Source: Shinisaurus crocodilurus
Taxonomy: Eukaryota; Chordata; Lepidosauria; Squamata; Shinisauridae
NCBI GenBank assembly: GCA_021292165.1
Contig: CM037878.1
Span: 287,914,971 to 287,978,970, forward strand
DNA: 64,000 nucleotides
Reading direction: 5' to 3'
The notes under the pieces were generated by a model. That model had not been told where the DNA came from. It worked only from the letters and a program-made list of their open reading frames with translations, and made no database searches. The position numbers and the translations under genes are program-made. Shown in pieces: positions 52,792-63,241 of this stretch; positions within the stretch are counted from its first letter, which is position 1; the number at the start of each line of letters is the position of its first letter.

Positions 52792-52862
52792 CAGGAGCCT
52801 TCTCCAACCTGGTGCCCCTCCAGCTGAGTTGGACTGCAACTCCCATCATGCCCAGAGAGCCA
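52792..52862. mobile_element. hAT MITE-B half copy
   Basis: 'gccttctccaacctggtgcccctccagctgagttggactgcaactcccatcatgccc' is the left arm only. Confidence 0.65.
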
Positions 52863-53113
52863 TTTTTCTGAGCGAGTTGAGTTCTGATACTGAAAGCAAA
52901 TTCTTGGCCTGAGCCATGGGTCCGGCGGCATTCCGTTCCTCAGTTCTGCTTGGCCTATGTCCGCCTGGAGCCGCCATGTTGCACCCGACTCCAGTTGGAA
53001 GGCCTTGAAGTTCTAGTAAAAAACATTAAGGAGATGCTGGAAGCCGGAAGTCTTCCCACCCCGGCTGTAGGCTAAGCATCTACCCTTTCCCATAAACTAC
53101 CCTTCCCCTAACT

Positions 53114-53376
53114 CAGTGTTCTTCAACCTTGGGTCCCCAGATGTTTTTGGCCTATAACTCCCAGCATGCCCCAGTGTAGTCCAAAACATCTGGAGGGCCC
53201 AAGGCTGGAGTAGGCAGTCCTTAGCTAGGTGGGTCTGACTCTTAGGCTGCTTCCTTCACGGAGAGCGGCGTCCCTGCCTTGACCATCTAAGGCAGTGTTC
53301 TCCAACCTTGGGTCCCCAGATGTTTTGGCCTACAACTCCCAGCATGCCCCAGCCAGCCCAAGGTTGGAGAACACTG
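53114..53376 (+). mobile_element. composite MITE carrying cargo X, copy 1
   Basis: Layout: a chimeric MITE (53114-53215; MITE-A left half, MITE-B right half), cargo X of ~77 bp (53216-53292, from 'agtccttagctaggtgggtc' to 'gaccatctaagg'), and a MITE-A with a deleted right arm (53293-53376). The outer octamers ccctaact (53106-53113) and ccctaaca (53377-53384) match at 7 of 8, so the unit as a whole behaves as one hAT insertion. Confidence 0.85.
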
Positions 53377-53384
53377 CCCTAACA

Positions 53385-53508
53385 GGTGCCCTCCAGATGT
53401 TTTGGACTACAACTTTCCCAACATTCATGATCATCAGCCATGCTGGCTGGGGCTGATGGGAGTTGTACTCCAGAACATCTAAAGGGCGCCAGGTTGGGGA
53501 AGGCTGCT
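53385..53508. mobile_element. hAT MITE-B
   Basis: 'caggtgccctccagatgttttggactacaac' to 'gcgccaggttggggaaggctg', directly next to the composite at 53114-53376. Confidence 0.75.
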
Positions 53509-53689
53509 ACAAGACCTTCCCCGTGCAATTTCCTGCCTCAACCCTTCTCAGCCCCACAGCGCTCCATCCACCTTGCACTATGGGTGCCCAGAATGGGACG
53601 CAAAATAAAAATTCCAGGTGTGACCTTAGCAGTCAGCGTCAAGTACAGCGGTCATTCATTAAATGAATCCCCCCCCCTGCCTTTGACAC

Positions 53690-54115
53690 AATTCCTTGCA
53701 GCTCATAATAGTGAATAAAGCCTTAAACAACTTGGGACTAGGATACCTGAGAGAGCGCCTTCTCCCTTATCAATCTGCCCAGTCACCGAGGTCATCAGAA
53801 GGCATGCTCCTGGTGGTTCCACATGGACCTATGGCCCGACTGGAGTCCGCCCAGAGAAGGGCCTTCAGTGTGGTGGCCCCCTTTCTGCAGAACTCCCTGC
53901 CTCTGGAGGTCAGGCAGGCACCACCACTGTGTTGTTTTTGGCGCCTCCTGATTTCAAGAGGCCTTCCTTGATTGACCAGCCACGGTTTTTTTGTTGTTTG
54001 TTTCAAAAAGCAAACAACAACAACAACAAAAAAAAACCTTTAATAGGGTGTTTTATTCTTTTTATGGATCGCCGCTCCAGAATCTATTTATCTGTGGAGG
54101 GGCATATAAAATAAA
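53690..54115 (+). mobile_element. L2-type LINE 3' end
   Basis: A forward ORF2 C-terminus (LGLGYLRERLLPYQSAQSPR, then RRAFSVVAPFLQNSLPLEVR) with a frameshift near the end, then a 3' UTR with AAC and AAATAAAT tails. The 'YLRERL...RAFSVVAP' version is a second L2-like subfamily. Confidence 0.85.
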
Positions 54116-54422
54116 TAAATGCAACCCAACAGGGACGCGGTCCTTTGGGGCCACACACTGCTTGCTCGTGTCTGGACTGCTGCTCCCTAGAAGTCCCAAA
54201 TCCCTCTCTGAAGCCCCACCGCCTAGCCATTGTCCCCGTGCGTCTCGCATGTTCCCCGTGGCATTGGCTTCTTCCATCCCAAAGTGCGTGAAGGTTCATT
54301 TCTCCTTGCTGAATTTCAGTCTGTGGCCAGCCTCGCCCACTCAATGCATGATCGCCTGCCACCCTTGAAGCTCCCATCCTGGAAATCCCAAGATGTGTGG
54401 GTGGGCTTTGATTACTCCACGG

Positions 54423-54739
54423 CAGTGATCTCCAACCTTGGGTCCCCAGATGTTTTTGGCCTACAACTCCCAGCATGCCCCAGCCAGCGGAGCTGGCTGG
54501 GGCATGCTGGGAGTTGTAGGCCAAAACATCTGGGGACCCAAGGTTGGAGAACACTGCCTTGGATGGTCAAGGCAGGGATGCCGCTCTCCGTGAAGGAAGC
54601 AGCCTAAGACAGAGTCAGACCCACCTAGCTAAGGACTGCCTACTCCAGCCTTGGGCCCTCCAGATGTTTTGGACTACACTGGGGCATGCTGGGAGTTATA
54701 GGCCAAAAACACCTGGGGACCCAAGGTTGGAGAACACTG
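54423..54739 (-). mobile_element. composite MITE carrying cargo X, copy 2
   Basis: This is the reverse complement of the composite at 53114-53376, but with the inner MITE-A intact (54423-54556). Cargo X (54557-54633) and the chimeric MITE (54634-54739) match copy 1 with only a few differences. The outer octamers ctccacgg (54415-54422) and ctccacag (54740-54747) match at 7 of 8 and differ from those of copy 1. The composite therefore inserted separately at each site. Confidence 0.88.
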
Positions 54740-54814
54740 CTCCACAGTGAGGGAAGATGTGGTCTGCACAGGCTCAGAGGCACTCCTTACTTTACTGTTA
54801 ACATTTTCCAAAGC

Positions 54815-54955
54815 AGCCTTCCCCAACCCAGCGCCTTTCAGATGTGTTGGATTACAACCCCATCATCCCCAGCTACCACAGCCACCAGGGGGGGGAGGCG
54901 TAATGGCTGGGGGTGATGGGAGTTGTGGTTCAACACATCGAGAGGGCACCAGGGC
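54815..54955. mobile_element. hAT MITE-B
   Basis: 'cagccttccccaacccagcgcctttcagatgtgttgg' to 'gttcaacacatcgagagggcaccaggg'. The right end is degraded. Confidence 0.75.
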
Positions 54956-55483
54956 CATGCTCTGGAATAAACAAATAAATAAATAAAACAAGTTCTGGAC
55001 CCAAGCAATCCCCCCCCCCCGAAGATTATGAGAATACGTAGATAAATATTCACTTCCAAAGCATCTGACTGGCAGGTCATATTAGAGAAAATGAGTGGGC
55101 AGGAAGAGAAATATAAAGGCCATTTGCAAATCCATTTCATCAGTGGCCATTTCATCTACCCGGAACCACGAGGGAATTGTCAACTCACTTAGCAGATGAC
55201 TCCAACGTCTATTTAGCCAAAGTGCTTTCAAGAGATATTTGGTGCAGGAATCTCTTTACTACTATGAACTCTTAACCGGGGCGACAGCTCTGCTCCTCTC
55301 TTCCTCTAATCGTATTTCTTTTCCAAGGCCCGGCTTCTGCACATCTGCACCGAAGCCACATCCGTAACACTTTCTGCAAGCTCACAGCAAGGGACGCCGA
55401 GCACCACACAAACAACTTCAATGACGCACACTCCAACGGTCCCTACTTATCAGCGAGAGTCCCCCATTACAGGTACCTGCCCT
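54956..55483. other. no gene or clear repeat seen
   Basis: Unassigned, with a C-run near 55011-55020. Confidence 0.4.
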
Positions 55484-55690
55484 TTTAGGATGTTTTAAAG
55501 ATGTTTTTAAGATGTTTTAAGGATGTTTTTAAGATGTTTTAAGATGTTTTTAGGATGTTTTAAGATGTTTAATAGTATATATTGTGTTGTTTTAGTTTAG
55601 GTATTTTATATTTTCTGTTGTTCCCCGCCTCGATCTAGATGGAGAGGCGGGTAATAAATAAAATATTATTATTATTATTATTATTAATAA
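55484..55690 (+). repeat. GATGTTTTAA minisatellite at a LINE tail
   Basis: About nine imperfect units of 'gatgtttt(t)aa(g)' at 55488-55572. It is followed by 'ttccccgcctcgatctagatggagaggcgggtaataaataaaatatt' and an (ATT)n tail, which looks like a LINE 3' end with a hairpin. Confidence 0.85.
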
Positions 55691-55937
55691 ACCACTCCCC
55701 CTATTTTGTCTTTTGGGAAGATTTGAGGAGGCTTCTTTTTATCTCTCTCTATACACACCTATATTTTGTGCCACTGTACCACCCGCACTGTGTGTATCCC
55801 GATACTAAATATTCCAGAACGCATCCAAATTCTAGCTATTCTGCAATAAAGTGCAAGCAGATCCATGCCAAGAGTCAATATTTTTCAACGAAGCATCTTT
55901 TAAAAAAAGAAGAAAAAGAGAGAGAGAGAAATAAATA

Positions 55938-56447
55938 CAGTAATACCTTGGATTGCAAGTAACTTGGTTTGAGAGAGCGTTTTGCAAGACAAGCAAATTT
56001 TTAAATATTTATTTATTTATTTTTGACTTGATATACAAGTGACGTCTTGCAATACAAGTACTGTAGTACTGCTTAAATTAAAAATCTCTGTACAGATTTT
56101 TTTGGGGGGGGTTGTTTTGATATAAGAGTGTTTTGGATTACAAACACGTTTCTGGAACGAATTATGCTCTCAATCCAAGGCATGACTGTACTGTAGTACT
56201 GCTTAAATTAAAAATCTCTGTACAGATTTTTTTGGGGGGGTTCGTTTTGATATAAGAGTGTTTTGGATTACAAACACGTTTCTGGAACGAATCATGCTCT
56301 CAATCCAAGGCATGACTGTACTGTAGTACGGCTTAAATTAAAAATCTCTGTACAGATTTTTGGGGGGCATTTCGTTTTGATATAAGAGTGTTTTGGATTA
56401 CAAGCACATTTCTGGAATGAATTATGCTCTCAATCCAAGGCATGACT
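55938..56447 (+). repeat. mariner-like MITE plus two tandem half-copies
   Basis: A full 250-bp element (55938-56187) is followed by two more copies of its right half only (56190-56317 and 56320-56447), period ~130 bp. Each half starts at the internal 'ctgtagtac' and ends CAATCCAAGGCATGACTG. Confidence 0.94.
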
Positions 56448-56779
56448 GTACAATAAATAAATTGTTATGGTCAGTTTATTAACATGCCTGCTTCACAAGT
56501 CAATGCAGGATAAGAATATTACGGGTTTTTAATTCTCTCCTCCTCATTTTCCCCCCCTTTATCTGCTAGTTCTTAGTGTTACTTCTTATATGGTCTGCTG
56601 ATGGTTTTGTAAGTCACTGCAAACAGTGATGACAAGAGGGCTCTAGCCACGTTAGTCTTTTGCAACAAAACCAAAAGGGACTCTCCTGGCAACTTAAAGA
56701 CTTAACAGATTCATTAGCTCTTGTGCCACAAGGCTCCTTGCTGTTATTTCAAGAAGGGAGGTGGGGAGAGAGACCGCAG

Positions 56780-56894
56780 CAGCCTTCCCCGCCCTGGGGC
56801 CCTCCCCATGTGTCGGACTACAACTCCCATCATTCCCAGAATGATGGGAGTTGCAGTCCGACACATGGGGAGGGCCCCAGGGCGGGGAAGGCTG
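56780..56894. mobile_element. MITE-B, near-perfect 115-bp palindrome
   Basis: CAGCCTTCCCCGCCCTGGGG to its complement ending in GGGGAAGGCTG, arms of about 55 bp with almost no mismatch. The flanks give no clear target duplication. Confidence 0.88.
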
Positions 56895-56949
56895 GATGAT
56901 GGACTTTGTGAAAAATATTATGAGTATTCCAAAACATCCCCAGCTGCTT

Positions 56950-57345
56950 TTCCACAAAATGTGAGACAACCGCTCAACAAGATCTGCCACGGACAGCCTT
57001 CTCCCTGTCCCATCAGCCAGAGAAACCAGGCTGGTGGGGTCTAGGAGGAGGGCCTTTTCTGTGGCAGCCCCCAATTTATGGAACTCTCTCCCCAGTGACC
57101 TCCGCCATGCCCCTTCCTTGATTAGCTTCCGCCGTGCATTAAAAACGTGGCTTTTCAGGCGGGAATATGGGGTGGGTTAGGATTTTTAAGTTTTGTACTG
57201 TTTTTAATTGTGTTTTATACTGTGTGTGTGTGTGTGTGTTTCCTTCCCCCCCCTTGTATTTTATTGGATTGTACATCGCTCAGAGTGGCTGGATGTCTGG
57301 CCAGATGGGCGATTCATAAATATAATAAATAATAAATAAATAAAC
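56950..57345 (+). mobile_element. L2-type LINE 3' end
   Basis: 'gagacaaccgctcaacaagatctgccacgg' to 'cgtggcttttcaggcgggaatatggggtgggttagg' is the ORF2 end. A GT tract and 'ggctggatgtctggccagatgggcg' plus a TAAA tail follow. It is a close relative of the reverse copies at 7337 and 8405. Confidence 0.85.
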
Positions 57346-57439
57346 CTCCAAGAGCGAGCATTAACTTCAAAGCAAGGTTTGCTCCTTTTCATGTAATGGA
57401 ACTTGCCTGCCCCAAGCAAGACTGCAGCTTTGACGTCCG

Positions 57440-57578
57440 ATTTATTTATTTATTACATTTACACCCCGCCATTTTTTCCTGCAAGGAACCCAAGGCGGCT
57501 TACATAATCCTCCTCCTCCTCCTCTCCATTTTACCCTCACAACAACCCTGTGAGGTAGGTTAGGCTGAGAGTCAGTTT
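57440..57578 (-). mobile_element. Sauria-type SINE, reverse, head missing
   Basis: Tail and body are present up to 'aggctgagagtcag', and the tRNA head is absent, so it is 5' truncated. Confidence 0.85.
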
Positions 57579-58245
57579 TCTTTTACGGCGTCAGGGCTGT
57601 GCGAATGCCACATTCCTGTAAGGCAGAGAGAGGGACGGGGCACAGAATTCAGCCTCCCAAATATATTTTTCTTTGTTTTAAAAAGCAAGTCCCTGGCCTT
57701 GATTGTTCCAAAAAGAGGCTTGAAAGGGCACGCAGGATGCCTTGCTGAAACCCCAGAAGCTGGAGGGGTTGTTGGAGGAGATTCCCGGCAGTCTGACGGG
57801 GAGGGCCCAGCTTGTTCCACTCCCCCATCCTAGCAGAAGCAGCGATGCAAACTGCATGAAGAATTGCAGGAAAAAAACGATGCGAGAGAGCAGCAGCATT
57901 TTGCGACTTTGCTTAAATCTGCTCCTGCAGAGTCCCCGTCACAGAATGGTGGTTGCCTGAGCACGGAACGGCAACGTTGTTTTCCGTCTGCAGCAAACAC
58001 GCCTGGCTTTCATGATTAACTGGAGAATTGATCCAGGATATTCTCAGGGAGGCAAAATGTTACACAAGTGAGGTCCACGTGCGGGATAAAAATAAGGCTG
58101 ACTGCACCGGCAGCACTTGATACTGGCTTATGCCTCCGTTGCGTTAATTTTACATCTCTGGCTGCTGTGCAGCTTCCGAGTGCAACAAAAATGGAGCGGC
58201 CGTGACCCTCAGCTTGCATTTATTCAGCTCTGCCGCATTCCCCAG
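57579..58245. other. no gene or clear repeat seen
   Basis: Unassigned intron-like sequence. Confidence 0.4.
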
Positions 58246-58375
58246 GGCAGCCACTGCCAACCTGGTGTCCTCCAGGAGTGTTGGATTGCAACTGCCATTA
58301 TCCCCAGTGGCCATGCTGGCTGGGAATTATGGGAGTTGCAGTCCAACACATGTGGACCAGGTTAGGGAAGGCTGC
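58246..58375. mobile_element. hAT MITE-B
   Basis: 'gcagccactgccaacctggtgtcctccaggagtg' to 'ggaccaggttagggaaggctg', with the central 'ggctgggaattatgggagttgcagtcc'. Confidence 0.75.
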
Positions 58376-58959
58376 ACTTCTGGGAGCAAAAAAAATACTC
58401 TCTTCTTTTTGCTACCCTCAAGGAAGAAAATGGTAAAGATCTACGAGCGACTCACGCCTGACCAGTGGTGTCCAGCGACATGGGGCAAAAACCAAGAAAA
58501 AATGGAAGGGGCTGAAGATGGGGGGGGGAATTAAATGTTTTTTTTCTGGGGAGGGGTTCGGGGATTTCTGGAAAATTGGCAGGGAAATGGTTTCCCCTGA
58601 TTTTTTTTCCAGTTATTTCCCTAACTGCCTTCAACATCTCTAGCAGTGATGGCCCTGGTGCTTCTCCCCTTCCCATGCAGCTGCAACAACATACGATGAA
58701 GGAATCACATGGACTGGCGGACGGCATGCTTGCTTCTCACACCAATGTTGCCCTCGGACACGTGCGCCAGAAGGAAGTGCTTCGTTGGCCCCATCTATGT
58801 GCTTTCAACGCTCACTCCTTGCTGGAGCAGTGTGGAGTGACACCACACGGGATCAGTGCTCACACCACCGCTGTAAAGTGCAAATCTGGCATCCGTACCA
58901 TTGGGACTACTGCAGTTCCAAAACCAAGTATCAAAAGAACCCAGTGGGGTCATCCCATG

Positions 58960-59485
58960 AAGCCGATGGGTGCGAGATTCAGGATAGATCAAAGGAAGGA
59001 CTTCTTCACACAGTGCAGAATTAAAATATGGAACTCACTTCCACAGCTAAGCAGGGTCAGTCCTGGTTGTTACATGGATGGGAGACCCCTCCTCTAGTTT
59101 CCGGCATTGAGCAGCAGGTTGGACTCGATAAGTCTTGTAGGCTCCTTCCAACTCTATGATCTATGAAATCTATGAAAATCTAAGATGTAGTAATGACCAC
59201 CAATTTGGAAGGCTTTAAAAGGGGACTGAACAAATTCATGGAGGAGATTAGAAGGCTATCAATGTCTACTAGTCATGGTTGGCTATATGCTACCTCCAGT
59301 ATCAGAGGCAGTCTGCCTATGTACACCAGTTGCTGGGGAACATGGGCGGGAGGGTGCTGTTGCCCTCATGTCCTGCTTATGGATTTCCCATGGGCAGCTG
59401 GTTGGCCACTGTGTGAACAGAAGGCTGGACGAGATGGACCCTTGGTCTGATCCAGCATGGCTCTTCTTATGGTCTTATGTTCTTA
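58960..59485 (+). mobile_element. CR1 3' end split by a 5S-SINE
   Basis: CR1 sequence at 58960-59045 ('cattcaggatagatcaaaggaaggacttc...cacttccacag') continues at 59184 ('atgtagtaatgaccaccaatttgg') to 59485 ('cttatggtcttatgttcttatg'). The 5S-SINE at 59046-59183 is between them. Confidence 0.9.
59046..59183 (+). mobile_element. 5S-rRNA-headed SINE, 5' truncated, inside CR1
   Basis: It begins inside box A ('ctaagcagggtcag'), has box C ('ggatgggagacc') and the CR1-like end. It is truncated at the 5' side, consistent with target-primed reverse transcription. Confidence 0.9.
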
Positions 59486-60590
59486 TGAAAGAAAAGCCTG
59501 ATTTGGGAAGTTGTATTTTGCTATACCACAGCAAAATCTGAATCCTAGATGTAGCAGTATACACAGCTCACTTGCCACGGACTAGGCGCCACCATGTGTG
59601 AACATGTGATTAGCCCTCGTGGCATTTAGTAGGAAGTATCGCTTTAACTCAGCATTTCTGTCCTGCTGCGCCAGAAGATATTTTTTGACCTTTTGTTCAG
59701 GCTAAAGCTTAAGACAAGGTTAAGTGTGTGTGTTTGTTACGGTAATTAAAGGATGTTTAGTCACACACACAGAATAATTTGTCAGCGTATTAACTTTTGG
59801 CCTGACAGCTTAGCAAGAAAAGAAAAAGAAAAGGAGAAAAAAAAAAAAAAAGGGAGGACATAAGAGAGTCATCACGAAAGTATTGTCTCATTAAAGGAGC
59901 TTGTGGGAAAGATCATCTCTGACTCGTCAACGCTGTGCCTGCTTTAAGCATTTCTGTGAAGGGCGGCAAGTTGAGCGGGTGAGAAAAAAACGCCATCTGT
60001 TTGGTTCTTCCAAAGGGCGACATGAGAACCGAGTTCTCTCACGGAACTGCAGCGCCAGAAGATGAGCAAGTCTGATGTTTTATTACCAATTTAAATACTG
60101 GGCCTAGTTATTCAACGTCATTTAGAATGAAAGAACCCAGCAGATTCAAGCGTCTCTCGAGAACTGTGTCTAGGCGGTCCTGGAGCACCACGCACAGAAT
60201 TTAGAGTTGGAAGCTACCTTGGGAGGTCATTCAATCCAACCACCGTTTCGATGGAGGAATCCACACGGCCGACACAGCCACCCCCTGGGTACGGCTGTCA
60301 CTCCGAGCAGGGCGGATGGAATTCCCATCCAGGACAAATCTGGCAGATGTTACCAGATGTGGTGGATGTCATTCTGTCCCAGATGATCGGGGGGGGGGGA
60401 GGAAGAAAGAAACACCTTAAAACTATTGCCTGCCCAGAAAAAATATCTTTTTTAGGCTCTCATTAGCTATGGTCCAGGCCGCAATAAGAAAGTAGTGGAA
60501 ATTTTTTTTTTTTTAAAAAAAAAACCCAAAAAACCCAACATTTCAACCCAACCAGCAAGGACTAGAGTTCCAGCTGCTTTCAGTCTACAG
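59486..60590. other. no gene or clear repeat seen
   Basis: About 1.1 kb of unassigned intron-like DNA with A-runs near 59838 and 60508. Confidence 0.4.
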
Positions 60591-60684
60591 CAATGTTCTC
60601 CAACCTTGGGCCCCCAGATGTTTTTGGCCTACAACTCCCAGCATGCCCCAGCTAGCATGCCCCAGCACCAGCAGAGTTCTCCCA

Positions 60685-60716
<32 letters not shown>

Positions 60717-60881
60717 CTAAAGTAGATGATTTTAAAATAAACAACAGTAACATAAGATTACTTGTGTGCTATAAGCTTGATGGTTACAGATTTCTAGTAA
60801 GCGCAGTTTCTTATATGTCACTTATACTGTGAGGTAAGGAAAACACAGATCAAGTCTTTGTGGGGCTCCTATCCAGCAGAA
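60591..60881 (+). mobile_element. half MITE-A followed by a copied foreign flank
   Basis: The left half of MITE-A (60591-60655) is followed after a short join by a copy (60663-60881) of the 205 bp that precede the MITE at 5028. The right end of the MITE is absent. The hexamer ctacag flanks the whole unit (60585-60590 and 60882-60887), a possible remnant of the original target duplication. Confidence 0.75.
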
Positions 60882-60887
60882 CTACAG

Positions 60888-61574
60888 GTATCCGGGGAGT
60901 GGGGGGGATGCCTTCTAGCTTTGGAATATCCAACATGGCGCCCATGGGCCCCCATGTGTTCACAGACACCTCCCTTGACACCCGCCAGGCTTCCTGCCTC
61001 TCCTGACTTTCACTTTATTTCTTAAGATTTAAAAAATAATAATAATAACTGGAAGGCAGGCATGCTGCAAAGCGAAGGGCTGCCCTCCAGTATCATCTTC
61101 ATTTGGGTTCGAAAGTGTAATTTGGTGTTTTGGAGCTCAGGTCCCACCTCTTGCCTTGTCCTCAGGTTCTCAGGCAAGTTACTTTTCTTTCAGTCTCCCC
61201 AGTTTGCCCTCCTGGGAAATGAGTGTTTTGTGACTGGCCAGGCAGCCACCATGGCAGCCATTTTATGAATGGGCAAGCCTCCCCGCGCCGCAGCCATTTT
61301 GTGAGAGCGCCCACAACACACTCTCAAAATCCCACATGCGCCCACCGGTGCAGAAAGCTTTGGGGAGCATTTGCAGATAACCCGAGGCGGGCCGTACACA
61401 CAGCAATCGGGGAAAGGGAATGCTCGACGCCTCGTACAAAAGTGCTCTTAAGATGCAGGAACGGCAGCCGAAAGGCACAGTAAAAGAATCAACCTCACAA
61501 CAGAGGGGGAGTGGAAGGGGGCCAATTTAAAAGCACACCGCCGCAATTCCTTCCGAATAATGTTGTAACTTCAT
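60888..61574. other. no supported gene
   Basis: Moderately GC-rich. 'gccatttt' and 'catggcagccattttatgaat' motifs near 61250-61310 repeat at short distance. Open frames are short. Confidence 0.4.
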
Positions 61575-61816
61575 TTCCTTTCTTTCTTTATTCATTATAT
61601 GTATACCCCGCCTTTTTCCCTGCAAGGAACCCAAGGCGGCTTACGTAATCCTCCTCCTCCTCTCCATTTTATCCTCACAACAACCCTGTGAGGTAGGTGA
61701 GGCTGAGAGTCAGTGCCTGGCCCAAAGTCACCCAGTGAGTTTCATGGCCGAGCGGGGGGGACTAGAACCCGGATCTCCCGAGCTCCAGTCCAACACTCTC
61801 ACCGCTACGCCACACT
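61575..61816 (-). mobile_element. Sauria-type SINE, reverse
   Basis: Complete: tail 'ttattcattatatgtataccccgcc', body, and head ending 'cactctcaccgctacgccacac'. Confidence 0.9.
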
Positions 61817-62284
61817 TTCCGGGAGAAGCATCCCTGTCACTCCAATGGCATGTTGGGGAAACACTGCACCTGCTGAATCTCAGCCTGCCAGGGTGGGGTG
61901 GAGTGGAGCTGAGGTGTCGGCAGCAACCGTCTTTCAAATCATTAAAAAAAAAAAAACCCGGCTCTGACTGCACACACTGTACAGTGCAAAAGGGACATCT
62001 TGCAAAGCTTCGGCAGAGACTTTTCTCCCGGAGCCGGAAGGTCATCAGTTAAGAGGCTACCGTGGAATTTCAGCGTTAGAAGTTTGCACGGCTCTATAAA
62101 GAGGCTCGCTTCCCAGCCACGAAGGAGATGAGATGGTGCCAAGGGCTGTGACCGGGCCGCCTGCAGTTTTGCTCCAAAGCAAAAAGCCGCTTCGGGGAGG
62201 TGGCCCGATTCTGAGAGGAGACTGCAGTGATGCTGGGAGGAGGGTTACCTCTTTCCGTCCGTGTGTCGTTTTCCCAGGTAGAAA
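61817..62284. other. no gene or clear repeat seen
   Basis: Unassigned. An A-run at 61945-61956. Confidence 0.4.
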
Positions 62285-62449
62285 CAGGGCCGGTGCTACC
62301 ATTAGGCCAACTAGGCGGCTGCCTAGGGCGCCGGGCTAAAGGGGGCACCAGGAGCATAGGGCTGGAGGGAGGGAGGGCTCAAGTGGGAAGAGGGGGGCGC
62401 TAAATATCTGATCTTGCCTAGGGCACCAAACTGCCTTGCACCGACCCTG
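62285..62449. mobile_element. 165-bp hAT MITE (CAGGGCCGGTGC ends)
   Basis: The ends are CAGGGCCGGTGCTACC and CTTGCACCGACCCTG. An exact 8-bp duplication, ggtagaaa (62277-62284 and 62450-62457). Confidence 0.92.
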
Positions 62450-63081
62450 GGTAGAAACACACATACACACACCACCTCAAGCTGCTACTTCCCTGTGGGA
62501 GGGAACGGTTTGGTGCCAATTATAGTACTTGTGGGTTTTGCAGGAAAGCGCAGTGTGTGTGTGTGTGGTGTCCATTGAGAAAACAGCAAGGGCGGAGGAA
62601 GGGTTAAACCTCACACCCCTGCATGGCAGTCACAGTTCCAACCGCCTCCCCGGCACCCCCTCCATGAAAAAAAAACCCACAGGAGATTCGCACTGCATCA
62701 CGCACGCGCCGCCCCCACCCTGCGCCCTGCCGTGTGAAATGGCATCGCCTGGACGTGGATTTACCTCCCACAAAAAAATGCAGTTCCACGCTCTCTTACT
62801 TCCCCGAGCGGGCGAGATGGTCCAAGGACCGCACCGGGGCTCATTTTCTTTCGGGGGGGGTGGGGGGGGAAGCGTGCGCCGGGAGGGACTTTCGGTTTCT
62901 TTGAAATATTCACTTTATTTGAAGCAAGAGTGTGCGTGTGGATGGGTAAACGGGCTCCCTTGCCGCAGGCAGCAGACGCAGAACCCACAGAGAGCAACAG
63001 AGAGCAATTCCCAGCACCAGCTAAAAAACGGAGACTTCTCTTTTGCCGCCGCCCCCCCCCCCAAGACTGCCAACTGCTTTT
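62450..63081. other. no gene or clear repeat seen
   Basis: A 214-codon frame (62529-63173) runs into the 5S-SINE at its 3' end and has no recognisable domain, so I treat it as chance. Confidence 0.4.
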
Positions 63082-63240
63082 CCTGTGGCTCACGCCGGCT
63101 CGGCTTGTCTGAGCGTGGAAAGCTATGCAGGGTCAGGCCTCGTTATGACTTGGATGGGAGACCCCTCCGCTAGCTTCCTGCATTGAGCAGGGGGTTGGAC
63201 TCGATGGCCTCGTAGGCCCCTTCCAACTCGATGATCTATG
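63082..63240 (+). mobile_element. 5S-rRNA-headed SINE with CR1 tail
   Basis: Complete forward copy. Its tail was the target of the composite MITE at 63242, and continues after it ('atctatgttctatgttctc'). Confidence 0.9.
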
Positions 63241-63241
63241 T

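Noticed and set aside
53114..54739. ordinary inverted segmental duplication
   Set aside because: The repeated units end exactly at MITE termini and each has its own flanking octamer pair, so separate insertion of one composite explains it better.
62529..63173. 214-codon open frame as a gene
   Set aside because: Its last part is the 5S-SINE head and the rest has no recognisable domain.
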